From Mortierella sp. BCC40632 (Eukaryota > Mortierellomycota > Mortierellomycetes > Mortierellales > Mortierellaceae), in NCBI GenBank assembly GCA_011634665.1, contig WAEK01000019.1, positions 744,001 to 808,000 of the forward strand: 64,000 nt of DNA, in the 5' to 3' direction. Positions 34,001 to 45,175 of this stretch are shown in pieces. The number at the start of each line of letters is the position of its first letter. Position 1 is the first letter of the stretch. The notes under the pieces are model-generated. The model searched no databases, had not been told where the DNA came from, and saw only the letters and a list, made by a program, of their open reading frames with translations. The translations under genes and the position numbers were made by a program.

Positions 34001-35281
34001 TCTTTTCTTCCATGTTCTCGCCAACGATTATGCTTCTTTTGGGTGGTTTTACGATTGCATCTGCACTTTCCAAGTTTGGTATTGCCAAGGCAATTGCAAG
34101 CACGGTTCTGAGCAAGGCTGGTACGAATCCAAAGTGGGTTCTGTTGGCCAACATGTTTGTTGCAACGATTGCATCCATGTTTATTAGTAACGTCGCTGCT
34201 CCTGTCCTTTGCTTCTCTCTTGTCCAGGTAAGAAAATATACTAGGTCTAAAATGGGTTTGAAAATGAGGCTGTTTCTTCCTTTCGAAGAGAAAGAGAGAC
34301 TAACCCTTTTATGCTTCTCCTCTGTCTCCTCTTTAATCAAAAAAAAAAAAAAATTAGTCCATTTTGAGAACTCTGCCCCACAAGTCGACCTTTGCCCCTT
34401 GTCTCATCATGGGCATTGCCCTTGCCTCGAATGTTGGTGGTATGGCCTCACCCATCTCCTCGCCCCAGAACATCATCACGATCCAGAACATGAGCCCTGC
34501 TCCTTCCTGGGGCAACTGGTTTGCCGTGGCTCTTCCTCTCTGTATCTTGACCGATCTCATCATCTGGGCTTGGTTGATTATCCTCTGGCGTCCTCAACGG
34601 GATACACCCACGATCCCTTCCATCCGTGCCACTCGTGAACCCATCACAATCCAGCAAGTCTTTATCTGCTTTGTGACCATCGGCACCATCATCCTCTGGT
34701 GTATCGAGAACTCGTTCCAGGCCCAGCTCGGTGACATGGGTGTCATTGCCATCTTGCCCTTGATTGCCTTCTTTGGCACAGGTCTGTTGACCAAGGAAGA
34801 CTTTAACAACTTTCTCTGGACTGTCATCATGTTGGCCATGGGTGGTATCGCTTTGGGCAAGGCTGTCGATTCCTCGGGTCTGTTGGACACGATTGCGCAT
34901 CATATCCAAGATGCTGTCAGTGGTCTTTCGCTCTGGGTTGTGCTCGTGATCTTTAGTTGCTTGACTTTGGTCTTTGCAACATTTGTCTCCCACACGGTCG
35001 CTGCCGTGATTATCTTGCCTATTGTTCAACAAGTCGGTCTTTCGTTTGCGGATCCTCATCCTCGTATCCTGGTCATGGGCACTGGTCTGGTCTGTTCGGC
35101 AGCCATGGGTCTTCCAGTCTCGGGATTCCCCAACATGAATGCGATTGCTCTCGAGGACGAGATGGGCATTCCTTATTTGAAGACAAAAGACTTTTTGAAG
35201 AGTGGTGTCCCACTCTCGGTCCTGGCCACTCTTTGCATTGTCACGGTCGGTTATGGTATCATGACTGCGCTTGGCTATTAG
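31041..35281 (+). CDS. PHO90: SPX-domain low-affinity phosphate transporter (Pho87/Pho90 type)
   Basis: Plasma-membrane inorganic phosphate transporter of the divalent anion:sodium symporter family with an N-terminal inositol-pyrophosphate-sensing SPX domain. Three exons: 31041-31077, 32249-34227, 34358-35281; 979 aa. Exon 1 supplies the essential SPX start (MVKFSHSLQFN); exon 2 continues VPDWASEYIAYSNLKKTLYA. The SPX domain is interrupted by a long acidic/Ser-rich insert and closes with NYLGFRKIVKKHDK (near residue 390), the lysine cluster that binds inositol pyrophosphates. From about residue 500 the protein is a multi-helix membrane domain (RRVLLGALGIIIFAILMSV, TIMLLLGGFTIASALSKFG, ASNVGGMASPISSPQNIITI). 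Intron 1 is 1171 bp. An in-frame ATG at 32050 would give a Ser-rich alternative N-terminus without the KFSHSL helix. Confidence 0.93.
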
Positions 35282-35600
35282 ACGTTTATTTATTTCAACG
35301 ACTCTATCGTTACCCCTTTCCCCATCCCTCTCCCTTTACCATGTTGTGATCTGTTTCCTTCACATTTTACCTCTGCACATTTTTTTTCCTTCTTTTTATT
35401 CGGGAGAAAGAAGAAAAGAAAAGTGCTCCTCCCACCATTGTACATTAGTCCCATCCGAAAAGGAATTCATTAAAAACCTTTAAAGAAAATCTCTATTTAT
35501 TATGGCAGAGTGTGTGTTGTGAGAGAAAGATGGAGAGGAGTGGGTGATAGATAATGCTTCATTTTTTGTCTTTGTTTTTGTTATTGTTGTTGTTAACCAG
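35282..35600. other. Convergent 3' spacer (phosphate transporter / DHODH)
   Basis: 319 bp between two converging stop codons. TTTATT at 35496-35501 (AATAAA on the minus strand) is a candidate DHODH polyadenylation signal. No gene. Confidence 0.6.
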
Positions 35601-37330
35601 CTACTTTGCTTTTTTGACATCCTCTCCAATGATATCCATCCATGCACGTCCCTTCAATCCCTTGACAATACCATCCTTGACTGCACGAGGAACACCTGGT
35701 CCATCATAGGCCATGCTGCTGTACAATTGAACCATGCTGGCACCCGCCTTGGCATACTCCAATGCATCCTCTCCCGTCGAAATACCTCCACATCCAACAA
35801 GAGGAATCTTGCCCTCCGTATGCTTGTAAACTGCACGCAAAGCTCTCAAGGCCAAGGGCTTGACTACAGGTCCCGAAAGTCCTCCAACCTCCTTGACATT
35901 TTCCTTGTTCAACAAATGGCTGGGTCGAGAAATGGTCGTGTTGGAGATGATGATACCGTCCACCTTGGTCGCCAAGGCCGCCTCGGAGACATCTTCCAAT
36001 TCCTCCTCGGACAGATCAGGTGCAATCTTGACCAACAGTGGGGGCTTGTAGGCCGACTTTAGGCGATCACGAGCAGCAATGACTTGACGCAAGAGATCCT
36101 CAAGCATGCCCTTGCGCTGCAATGATCTCAATCCTGGTGTGTTGGGGGAAGAGACATTGACGACCAAGACATCGGCATAGGGTCCAAGACGTTCAACACC
36201 AACCACATAGTCATCCACGGACTCGGGTGTCGAAGCCTTGTTCTTGCCCAAGTTGATGGCCAACAATCTGTCCTCACGAAGGGAACGGTTCGTGCTAAGA
36301 TGATCGACCAGGGATTCGGCCTCAGATTGTCCATGTCTCAACTTTTCAATGGTCTCCTGTTCGTTATCGCGAGCGTTCTTGAAGAGGAATCGCTTGATAC
36401 GCTGACGAAGACGCGTCTCGGCCGCCTTGTGGCCTTCCGAGTTGAATCCATAGCGGTTGATCACACACTTGTCCTCGGGCAGACGGAACATGCGAGGCTG
36501 AGGGTTTCCGGGCTACGGTTGGGGGATAAGATGGGAGGGAGATAGTCGTCATCGTCACCAAAAGAGAGAGAGAGACAGTCAGTCATTTTGGGTGTCCAAT
36601 ACTGTCTGTGTGTCCTTTCCGTCATCTAGAGGGTGCTTTGTTATATTCTCTTTGTTCCTCTTTTTTTTCTCTATTTTGTCGTTCCATACCTGGGGCTCGG
36701 GAGTGACACTTCCGATCTCGACATAGCCGAATCCGAGATCAAACAGTCCATCAATGGCTTCGGCATGCTTATCGAATCCAGCAGCCATTCCGACAGGGTT
36801 GGAGAAAGTCTTTCCCCAGAGCTATATTGCGCGTATTTTTTTTTTTTTTAACAAAAAAAAAAAAGGATAAAGGAGCAATTGTTAGTCGGATCAGTCAATA
36901 AGAACAGGAAGAGTGCCATATTCTCCAAATGGTGAAAACAAACAAGAAAAAAAAAATTGGAAAAGAGTTTCTGCCTCACCTTGACTTCGAGCGATGGGTC
37001 ATCGTCCTGAGTGTCCCATGGAGTAATACCCATCTTCAAAGCCTTGATGGCAGCCTTGTGAGCTGCCTCAGGATCCATGGTCCAATGAATCAATGGCATA
37101 AGCACATACTTGTGAATCGATGCCCTCGAGTCAAAACCATAGGCCACACCGACAACACCCGCCGTGACAATGGTGGTGCCGAGAATGAAGTTGACGGTCC
37201 TGGAAGTGGTCGTGTGCTCCTTTCGAACCGTGGCATAATGACGAGCCGCAACAGTGGGTCGAACCCATGTACGCTGAAGAGCTGTTGCCCTTGGTAGCTG
37301 CTGACGGAGAACTGAGGTGAAGGCTTGCAT
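35601..37330 (-). CDS. DHODH: Dihydroorotate dehydrogenase (quinone), mitochondrial class 2
   Basis: Oxidises dihydroorotate to orotate in pyrimidine synthesis and passes electrons to ubiquinone at the mitochondrial inner membrane. Three exons: 37330-36980, 36821-36690, 36512-35601; 464 aa. The N-terminus carries a basic presequence and one membrane segment ([20 protein letters not shown], residues about 47-66), the mark of class 2 enzymes. Conserved sites follow: [40 protein letters not shown], the catalytic-serine loop [39 protein letters not shown] and the FMN-phosphate loops [20 protein letters not shown] and [11 protein letters not shown]. An insertion around [20 protein letters not shown] lengthens the region after the active-site barrel entrance. 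It is transcribed divergently from ADCK1. Confidence 0.96.
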
Positions 37331-37688
37331 CGCGTTGATCCAAAGAAAAAGCGGGTTTTCCGGGGCAAAGTTGGATGGACGATCGAAATGACCAAAGATA
37401 TTAGCTCTTCGTTCCCCCCCCCTGTCTCTCTTTCTTTAACGCATCTCCAAGAGGATTTAACGGCGGGGAATCGAGGGATCGATTTCAAACGGTCGGAGAG
37501 CAGATTCTCTCTCTCTCTCGCTCTCTGTGTATGTCTGTGCCAAAAGGCGAAACCGGTTAACGAGTCTCTGCCTCTCGTTCATTGGACCTGAGCTTGGCCC
37601 ATTCTCTCTTTCTTTTTTTTTTTTTTTTTTCTTCCTCTCCTTCCGACTCCCCATTTTTATTTTTTTGGGTCGACATTCTCACATCGCT
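37331..37688. promoter_or_regulatory. Shared divergent promoter region, DHODH / ADCK1
   Basis: 358 bp separate the two start codons of oppositely oriented genes for mitochondrial proteins. It contains a CT tract at 37508-37525 and a poly(T) tract at about 37614-37630. No TATA box is evident. Confidence 0.5.
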
Positions 37689-39923
37689 ATGCCGCTGCTA
37701 AGGCCATCCGCTGCAGCCTCCATGGCCTTTCTGAGGTCATTCCAGGGTCAACTTTTCCGTACCTCCATTCTCCAACACTCCAACCGACCATGGACCAGAG
37801 TCAGTTCATTGACCCCCTCAGCCCTCCGACATGGATTCAGTTCCGCAACCCCTTTTTCTCATCAGTCCATGAGTCGACCCTTTTCCACAACTTCCTCAAA
37901 ATCGCCACGAAGAGTGCCTCTCAAGATAGTCGTCCCTACCTTGGCCCTTGCCTCCGGTGCCGTGTTCTACCATATTGACGATTCGTTCAAACATACGATC
38001 TTGGCCCTGAAACGGTGCCTGATCGCAGGAGAAGCTGTGGTGGTGGTTGGTTTGGATTACAAGTACAGTCTGGATTATGCCAACCGGGATCTGAAGGAAG
38101 ATGATCCCAAGGATGAAGAGGAGAGGGATCGTCGTAGGAGTGAATTGCATAAACGCAGTGCTGCTCGGTTAAGAGAGGCCATGAGGAAGAACGGAGGTAT
38201 TTACATCAAGCTGGTAAGTATTCACCACCACCAACAACAACAACAACTAAAAAAAAAAAAAAAAAAAAAAGACGTCTGATCGATCTGAGCAACTGGTTGT
38301 ATCTGATCTACTTGCTTGTCTCCCCCCCCTTTCTCTATCCTCTTTGATTCTCTGTAACCACAACATTTTACAGAAACAATGCATGGAAATTCATACTTCT
38401 CTCTTTTTCTTAAAAAAAAAAAAACAAAAATATCTCGATAGGGTCAACACCTTGCTAGTCTGAAATACCTGTTGCCAGATGAATGGACCACAGCTATGGA
38501 ACCCCTTCAGGATCGGTGCCCCCCTTCGACCATCGAATCAATCCAAGCTCTTTTCCTTTCCGATCTCGGTCAACCCATGACCTCCTTCTTCTCATCCTTT
38601 GATCTCGAACCCATCGGTGTGGCTTCTTTGGCTCAAGTTCACAAGGCAACACTTTTGGATGGTCAACAAGTCGCCGTCAAAATCCAACATCCAGCTCTTG
38701 ATGAATTTTCGACAGTCGATATCAAAACTGTGGCAGCATTGACCCGGTTTGTTGCTTATGTGTTTCCAGAGTTTGAGTTTTCTTGGTTGAGTGAAGAAAT
38801 GCAGGTGAGTTTGCCCAAGGAGCTCAACTTTAATTGTGAAGCGGTGAATGCGGCCCGGGTCGACGCCAACTTTAACAGTGCCCGAGCCGAAGGCAGTCCA
38901 TCGACCATCAAGGTCCCTGACGTGATCTGGGCCAAGAAGCGAGTACTTGTTATGGAATGTAAGTCTCGGAAGAGAGAGAAGGAGCGAGAGAGAAAGAGAG
39001 ACGTGTTGGTTTCTTGTCATTATGGAATTAGTGGGTATGATCTAACCAATACTTTTTCTACTCTATTTTTTTTTTTCTTATCAGTCATGGAGGGAGCCAG
39101 AATTGACGACCTTCAATATCTCAAGGACCACAACATCAAAGTCTCGGAAGTCTCCAACGAAATGGCTCGAACCTTTTCTCAAATGATCTACAAGGACGGT
39201 TTTGTTCATTGTGACCCCCACCCTGGCAATGTCATGATCCGACCTGCTCCCGCTGGATCACCTTCCCCACGCAACTTTGAAATCATTTTGTTGGATCATG
39301 GTCTTTATCGAGAGTTGACTCCCGAGTTCCGATTGGATTATGCCAAACTCTGGACATCGATCATTCAATCGGATGAAGAAGAGATCAAATACAGGGCCAT
39401 GAAACTTGGAGGCACCGACGCCTACAAACTCTTTTCGTCGATCCTCACAGGACGAGACTGGTCTGTGGTACAGGATGCTCAATTGACCAAAAAGGCTCGG
39501 AACAAGGATGAAATGATCATGTTGAGTGACAAGGCAGGCAACAAAATTGCCGAGATTGCCGATATCTTGGCCAAGGTACCAAGAGACCTTCTCTTGCTCT
39601 TCAAAACCAACGATCTTTTACGTGCATTGGATGAGGATCTTGGAGCGGACGATGGATCTCAGATGAGGACGTTTGCGGTCATGGGTCAATATTGTGCTCG
39701 AGCCATTTATGAGGCGGACAGGATGGAGATCAAGTCAAAACTTGTCAACAATCGAACCACGGTGACCTTCTTGACGAGGACATTGCGTTCGTGGTTTGAG
39801 GCTTATTGTGCCTTTATGTATAGGACCTTGTCGTTGGATGTGTTTGTCTGGTGGATCGACTTTGAGCAGTCAGATTCCATCTATTATCGCATTCTTTCTC
39901 ATCTTGGCAAGCTAGTTCTTTAG
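37689..39923 (+). CDS. ADCK1: ABC1/UbiB-family atypical kinase, ADCK1/Mcp2 type, mitochondrial
   Basis: Member of the UbiB protein-kinase-like family; ADCK1 and yeast Mcp2 act in mitochondrial lipid/cristae homeostasis and coenzyme Q distribution. Three exons: 37689-38213, 38442-38958, 39085-39923; 626 aa. A long Ser/Arg-rich presequence (residues 1-80) and one hydrophobic segment (KIVVPTLALASGAVFY) precede the kinase-like domain. UbiB signatures: the KxGQ motif in IYIKLGQHLASLKYLLP (split by intron 1), an alanine-rich loop variant IGVASLAQVHKA, the ATP-lysine in VAVKIQHP, HCDPHPGNVMIRP (catalytic HxDxHPGN) and LLDHGLYRELTPEFR, where DHG replaces the DFG of ordinary kinases. Intron 2 follows VME and the next exon restores MEFMEGARID. 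Confidence 0.94.
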
Positions 39924-39937
39924 AGACGAGAGCATTC

Positions 39938-39969
<32 letters not shown>

Positions 39970-40117
39970 TTTACATTACGGTCTTCATACCACAGATAGA
40001 AACAAAAAATAGCATCATATCATTTTCTCCGCATTTTAGACTACTATCTCTCTCTCTTTCACTATTTTTTTTTTTTTTTTTAAAAAAAAAACTTTTTATT
40101 CCAAATCCCTTCTTCAA

Positions 40118-40741
40118 TTAAATGGACAACTCTGCAATCTGAGCCAGGACCTCATCCAACTTGGTAGCCTTTTCAATTTGTTCCTTTTCCAATGCCTCTC
40201 CCTTCTCGATCTTTTCTTGAATCTGTCGGATCTGTCGAAGTTTCTTTTCCAAGGCACGGACTTTTTTGGTTCTTTCCTCAGCTGTCAATGATGCTGGATC
40301 AATCGGTGTGGCCTGGGCTTCGTTCTTTGTGGTTCCTGATCCTTCTGTCTTTGATGAACCCTTTTCCTGAGACGACTCGGTGGCGGCATGACTTGATTTA
40401 GAGGAGGATTCAGAGGTCTCAAGAGGGAGTCCTAACGCAAGTCGAGTCTCGACAACTGCGGCATCTTCTTTACGTTTTGCCTTTCTCTTTTCATTCTTGA
40501 GTTGAGTTTTTGTTTTAGGGGTATTGTTGTCGTTATTGTTGGTGAGGGGAGAAGGGGCAGGTCGAGTGGACTCGATCGATTGGTTGGAATAACGGGTGAC
40601 GTCCTCGGGAGGAGTGTAGCCTGGTCTGACTTTACGCTCTTTCCGAAGGGTCCCGTCTGGTCGTCTTGTCATTGGGATGACGCGACCATCGGACCGTTCC
40701 AGGATGCCTGCTGCTGTCTTTTGAGGAGTCGATCCTGACAT
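40118..40741 (-). CDS. PYM1: PYM (partner of Y14 and Mago), exon-junction-complex disassembly factor
   Basis: Ribosome-associated protein that removes exon junction complexes from mRNA by binding Mago-Y14. Intronless, 207 aa. The N-terminal Mago-binding motif is clear: RSDGRVIPMTRRPDGTLRKE then RKVRPGYTPPEDVTRY (residues about 15-50). The middle is low complexity (Ser/Thr/Asn) and Lys-rich (KTQLKNEKRKAKRKEDAAVV). The C-terminal third is a predicted coiled coil (ERTKKVRALEKKLRQIRQIQ), as in other PYM proteins. Its presence agrees with the many introns in this window. It is divergent from thymidylate kinase (328 bp apart), and its 3' end faces ADCK1. TTTATT at 40095-40100 may be its polyadenylation signal. 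Confidence 0.92.
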   Translation of the reverse strand: MSGSTPQKTAAGILERSDGRVIPMTRRPDGTLRKERKVRPGYTPPEDVTRYSNQSIESTRPAPSPLTNNNDNNTPKTKTQLKNEKRKAKRKEDAAVVETRLALGLPLETSESSSKSSHAATESSQEKGSSKTEGSGTTKNEAQATPIDPASLTAEERTKKVRALEKKLRQIRQIQEKIEKGEALEKEQIEKATKLDEVLAQIAELSI

Positions 40742-41069
40742 GCTTGGATATTAAGAAAGAGATAGAAAGAGAAAGAGGAAGAGATGGAAAAAAAAAAAAG
40801 ATTTCCTGAAAGTGGGGTTTGATGCAACTCTCTCGCTCGTTCTCTCTTGGATCACACATCATAGAACAAGTCACAAACGACCTAGAAGATGACAGTCTAC
40901 ATACAACTCCAGACGAACTGAAGAGGGCGAGGGGGGGGGACGGAGAGAGGGCGGAGCAATCAATCATCGGACCCATCGTTCTTCAGGAACATTTCATCAC
41001 TCTCCCCACTTTACTTCTCCCTTTTCCAGGACCAAATCATCCTAAAAAAAAAAAAAAAAAAAAAAAAAA
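40742..41069. promoter_or_regulatory. Divergent promoter region, PYM1 / thymidylate kinase
   Basis: 328 bp between two start codons. The last 27 bases before the thymidylate kinase ATG are an unbroken poly(A) run (41044-41070, including the A of the ATG). No other motif stands out. Confidence 0.45.
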
Positions 41070-42140
41070 ATGCCTCGAGGACTCTTTTTTTATTCTATTG
41101 GAGGGATGTGATCGCTCTGGCAAGTCGACCCAGTGCTCCATGCTGGTCAATGCTCTCAAGAGTCATGGCCATTCTGTCGAGCTTTACAAATTCCCTGGTA
41201 TGATAATAGAGAGAGAGAGAGAGAAAAAGGATAGGAGTAGAGTGATCTATTGGAGTTGGAGGTTTCCGCTTTTCATTGTCTTCACTAAAAGAGAAAAAGG
41301 TGTCGGTCTTGGCTTTGACCTAAACCAGATAGGACTACCACAATTGGACAAATGATCCATGCGTACCTGACCAACTCCAAAGAGTTGGACGACAAGGCCA
41401 TTCATCTCCTCTTTTCCGCCAACCGATGGGAGGCAATGTAAGATTGTTTGGGGAGGAGAGAGAGAGAGCTCCTTTCTCAGTTCACAGTGATCGAAAGAGA
41501 TGAAAGGTGGTTCTGATGATATTTCCTTTTGTTCCTTGGGTATTGATCCCTCCATCTAGGCAATCGATGAAGAAGAAGCTTCGGGAGGGCACACACATTG
41601 TCGTGGACCGCTATGCCTACTCTGGTGTCGCATTCTCAACTGCCAAGGTAAAAGGATCAACACTGACCAGGTCTTTTGTTTCTTTTCTTTTCTTTTCTTT
41701 TCTTTTGTGAGAGAAGGAGCAAATACTGATTCGCTGACAAACATAAACACATTGTTGGAATGTAATTGATGTCCGTGCCTTTTTTTTTCTTTGTTTTCTT
41801 CTTCTTCTTCTTCTTCTTCTTCTAGGGTCTGGACCTGACATGGTGCAAGAACCCCGACAAAGGACTCGTTCGCCCAGACATGACTCTCTTCCTCGACCTC
41901 CCTACCTCTGAGGCTGAGAAACGGGGAGGGTTTGGAGAGGAGCGATATGAGAAGCGAGAGCTTCAGGAAAAGGTGCGAGAGGTGTTTCTTCAACTCCGGG
42001 ACAAAGAGTGGGTGATGATTGATGCCAAAAAGTCGATGGAACAGCTTCATCAGGATATCCTGGAGGCTGTGTTGCCCAAGCTTCAAGAGGAGGAAGAGGA
42101 GGCCAATGAGGCCCTAGCGGAGGACTTGTTCATGGACTAA
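41070..42140 (+). CDS. CDC8: Thymidylate kinase (dTMP kinase), apparent frameshift in exon 1
   Basis: Phosphorylates dTMP to dTDP. Four exons: 41070-41197, 41329-41437, 41560-41647, 41826-42140; about 212 aa. The P-loop is [11 protein letters not shown], followed by [31 protein letters not shown] and the DRY motif in [16 protein letters not shown]; the C-terminus is acidic. The ATG at 41070 starts MPRGLFF, the expected family beginning, but a run of seven T (41085-41091) moves the downstream ILLEGCDR frame by one base. Six T would keep frame. The in-frame alternative is an ATG at 40822 reading through the poly(A) tract, adding about 80 unconserved residues. A homopolymer sequencing error is the simplest explanation; a real frameshift is possible. 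Confidence 0.85.
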
Positions 42141-42528
42141 GCCTGACTGACTGACACAGAGCGAGAGAGAGAGAGCGAGAACGAGAGAGCCTTGATAGCG
42201 GGAGGAAAGGAGGAGGGAGGGGGGGGAGAGAAGATACGAAGATACCAGTCCTAAAAAAAAAATAAAAAATGGTCCCAGGTGGCTTTTCTTTTTTTTTTTT
42301 TTTTTTTCTGCGGCAAGCTTAACAGGAACTTTTTTTTTTTTTTTTTTTTTTTACTCCTTACCCTGCCAACCATTCTCAATACCCCTTCTCCTCCCATTTA
42401 TTCATTTATTCATTCTTTCTCTCTTAACCACTCTTCCCACTCTCTCACTCTCTAACGTTTGGTTCTCTCTCACCCTCTCTCTGGCAGCACGGTTCACATC
42501 ATCCAATAACAACAAACTCATCCACAGC
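42141..42528. other. Intergenic, thymidylate kinase to helicase
   Basis: 388 bp with two poly(T) runs (about 42290-42307 and 42330-42351) and a CT-rich leader just before the helicase start. No gene. Confidence 0.6.
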
Positions 42529-44823
42529 ATGCCATCCATCGCCTCTGAAAAAGACATGGAACTCGCCAACATGAAGGTCGAAGAAGTCAAGGACAAGAAG
42601 GACAAGAAGGAAAAGAAGGAAAAGAAGGAAAAGAAGGAGAAGAAGGAAAAGAAGGAAAAGAAGGAAAGCAAGGACAAGAAAGAGAAAAAGTCTCGCAAGG
42701 CCGAATCCGACTCCGAGTCCGAAGAGTCCTCTTCTTCCTCCTCCAAGCCCGATGCCAAAAAGATTCGTCTCGATATCTCACCTTCGCCCGCAGAGACACC
42801 CAGGGACTCGACACCAGAGCCAGGAGCAGAGGCTGAATCGATGGAGGAGGATGTTCCTGAGAACCTTCGTTTGAGCTCTTATGAAATCTCACCCCCTACT
42901 GTCGCTGCTCTTCAGGCCCGTGGTATCAACGCTCTCTTCCCTATCCAGGCCGAGACCTTCAACTATATTTATGAAGGTCACGATGTCCTTGCCCGTGCCA
43001 GGACCGGAACCGGAAAGACCTTGGCCTTTTCGCTTCCCATGGTCGAGATCCTTCTCAAGAACAAGAACGCTCTTGAGCGTGGCCGCTCCCCCCGTGTCCT
43101 TGTTCTTGGTAAGTTGTTTCTTTCTCTTTGCTTATTTACATAAATATATATTTATTTATTTATTTGTAGACCAGCTTTTATGCCTTCCTAGGCGGTCAAC
43201 AGAGCCAGAGTCTAACCTGCTCAATCTTTCTTTTATCTTTTTTTCACTCTTACAGCTCCCACAAGAGATTTGGCCATTCAAGTGTCCAACGAGTTTAGCA
43301 GCATCTCGCCCAACCTCAAGTCCATCTGTGTCTATGGTGGTACGCCCATGGCCGAGCAAACCCATTTCCTCCGTGGTGGTGTCGATGTTGTGATCGGTAC
43401 CCCTGGTCGTTGCTTGGATCACATCAACCGTGGCAATCTCCGTCTGGACTCGCTTCAGTTTGTTTGCTTGGACGAGGCCGATCAGATGCTTGACATTGGT
43501 TTTGCTGATGATATGGAACAGGTCTTGCAACATGTTCAAACTCAAAAGCAAACCCGTGGTGCCGATGCTCCCAAGCACCAGACCTTGCTCTTCTCCGCCA
43601 CGGCCCCCGAATGGATCAAGAAGACGGTTCAAAAGTATTTGGACCCAAAGTACAAGAATGTGGATCTCATTGGTAACTCGCGTGTCAAGACCAACGAGAA
43701 CATTCGTCATTATGCTATCCCCTCGACCTGGCAATCTCGCAAGGGTGTCATTGGTGATGTTGTCGCTGTCTATGGAGGCAACCGTGGTTTGACCGTCATC
43801 TTTGCCAACACCAAGGCCGAAGCTGATGAGTTGGCGTTGACGGATAAGCTTAGAGCTGATGCCAAGGTTCTTCACGGAGATATTCCTCAGGCACAGCGTG
43901 AGTTGACGCTTCAGGGTTTCCGTGAGGCCAAGGTCAAGTGTATTATCTGTACCGACGTCTTGGCTCGTGGTATCGATATTCCCATGGTCGACTTGGTCAT
44001 CAACTGTCAACCCCCCAAGGATGTTGAGACCTATGTCCATCGTTCGGGTCGTACCGGTCGTGCTGGTCGCAAGGGTGTCTGTGTGACCTTCTACAAGGCC
44101 CAGGAAGAGTACATGATTCAGAACATTCAACGTCGTGCTGGTACGGAGATGGTCAAGGTCGGTCCTCCTCAACCCCAGGACATTATCAACGCTACTGCCC
44201 AGGATGCTGCCGATATCGTTGTCAAGGTCGTCAAGAATGTCATTCCCATGTTCAAGCCCATTGCTGAGGCCGCGATCCAGGAACATTTTGAAGGCAACGC
44301 AGTTGAGGCTCTTGCTGCGGCTTTGGCTCAAATCTCGGGATACGGTAGTGGTGTCAAGTCTCGTTCGCTCATGTCCGCTGCTGAGGGTTTCACGACCATG
44401 CACTTCCGTTTGACGCACGAGATCCAGCATGCAGGCTATGTCCGCAACATTTTGAGCCGCAACTTCCCCGAGCTTGGTTACGATGATGTCAAGGGTATGC
44501 GTATGACCAAGGACATGACTGGTGTCGTCTTTGATGTCTCCTCGGACAAGTTGGAGGTCGATGAGGTTGGCACGATCACTCTTGCTGGTCACAAGTGGAT
44601 GGATCTTCGCAACATTTCGCTCGAGGTCTGCAAGGCGCTTCCAGAGCTTGAGCAAAGGATGGATGATCGTCGCGGTGGCGGCGGTGGTGGACGTGGCGGT
44701 TACGGTGGTGGACGTGGTGGCTATGGTGGCCGTGGAGGCTCTGGTGGCCGTGGAGGCGCTCGTGGTGGTCGTGGAGGCGGTGGTGGAGGAAGCTACCGCG
44801 GAGGATATGGTGGTCGTCGCTAA
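42529..44823 (+). CDS. DEAD-box RNA helicase, DDX21/DDX50-like (GUCT domain, RGG tail)
   Basis: Probable nucleolar ATP-dependent RNA helicase in rRNA synthesis or ribosome assembly. Two exons, 42529-43108 and 43256-44823; 715 aa. Residues about 20-60 are a KEKK/KKEK lysine-glutamate repeat, then an acidic serine stretch. Core motifs in order: a Q-motif region (INALFPIQAETF), motif I ARTGTGKT, Ia APTRDLA (intron falls inside it), Ib TPGRCLD, II DEAD, III SAT, IV VIFANTK, V ARGID and VI HRSGRTGRAG. After the core, VVFDVSSDKLEVDEVGTITL fits the GUCT domain found in DDX21/DDX50 and plant/protist relatives. The C-terminus is glycine-rich RGG/GGYGG repeats that bind RNA. DDX21-like by domain order; the exact orthologue is not settled. 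Confidence 0.93.
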
Positions 44824-45175
44824 GGGAGAGAACGAGAGATAGAGAGAGAGAGGTGTTTCTTTCTTTTTTTTTCCCCTTCTCCTTCCTCTTTCAAGCAATG
44901 GCCATTTTGGCATTTCCTTTTTGTTTACCTCGCCTCAAATGCCCCTCCACGACTCCCCACTCTTTTTAGTTTTCCAGCCGAGCATTCCTTTATTATGTAC
45001 ACTACGAATTTGCATAGAACCTTGCTATTACTTTCATTGTCAGTAAATCTGCTTTACTTTTTTTATTTATTTATTTACCAAAACAAACCCAAAGGCAATC
45101 GACAGCGTTGTTGAGAGAAATAATTGTTATTTTTTATTTTTATTTAGTTTTTAACTGTTTTTTTACTATATCGCT
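44824..45175. other. Convergent 3' spacer (helicase / SMR protein)
   Basis: 352 bp of A/T-rich sequence between two stop codons. Several TTTATT words near 45060-45145 could be minus-strand AATAAA signals for the SMR gene. No gene. Confidence 0.6.

Noticed and set aside
43156..44913. 585-codon minus-strand frame opposite the DEAD-box helicase
   Set aside because: All helicase motifs are on the plus strand; the antisense frame is Thr/Ile/Asp-rich with no recognisable domain and ends in reversed RGG repeats.
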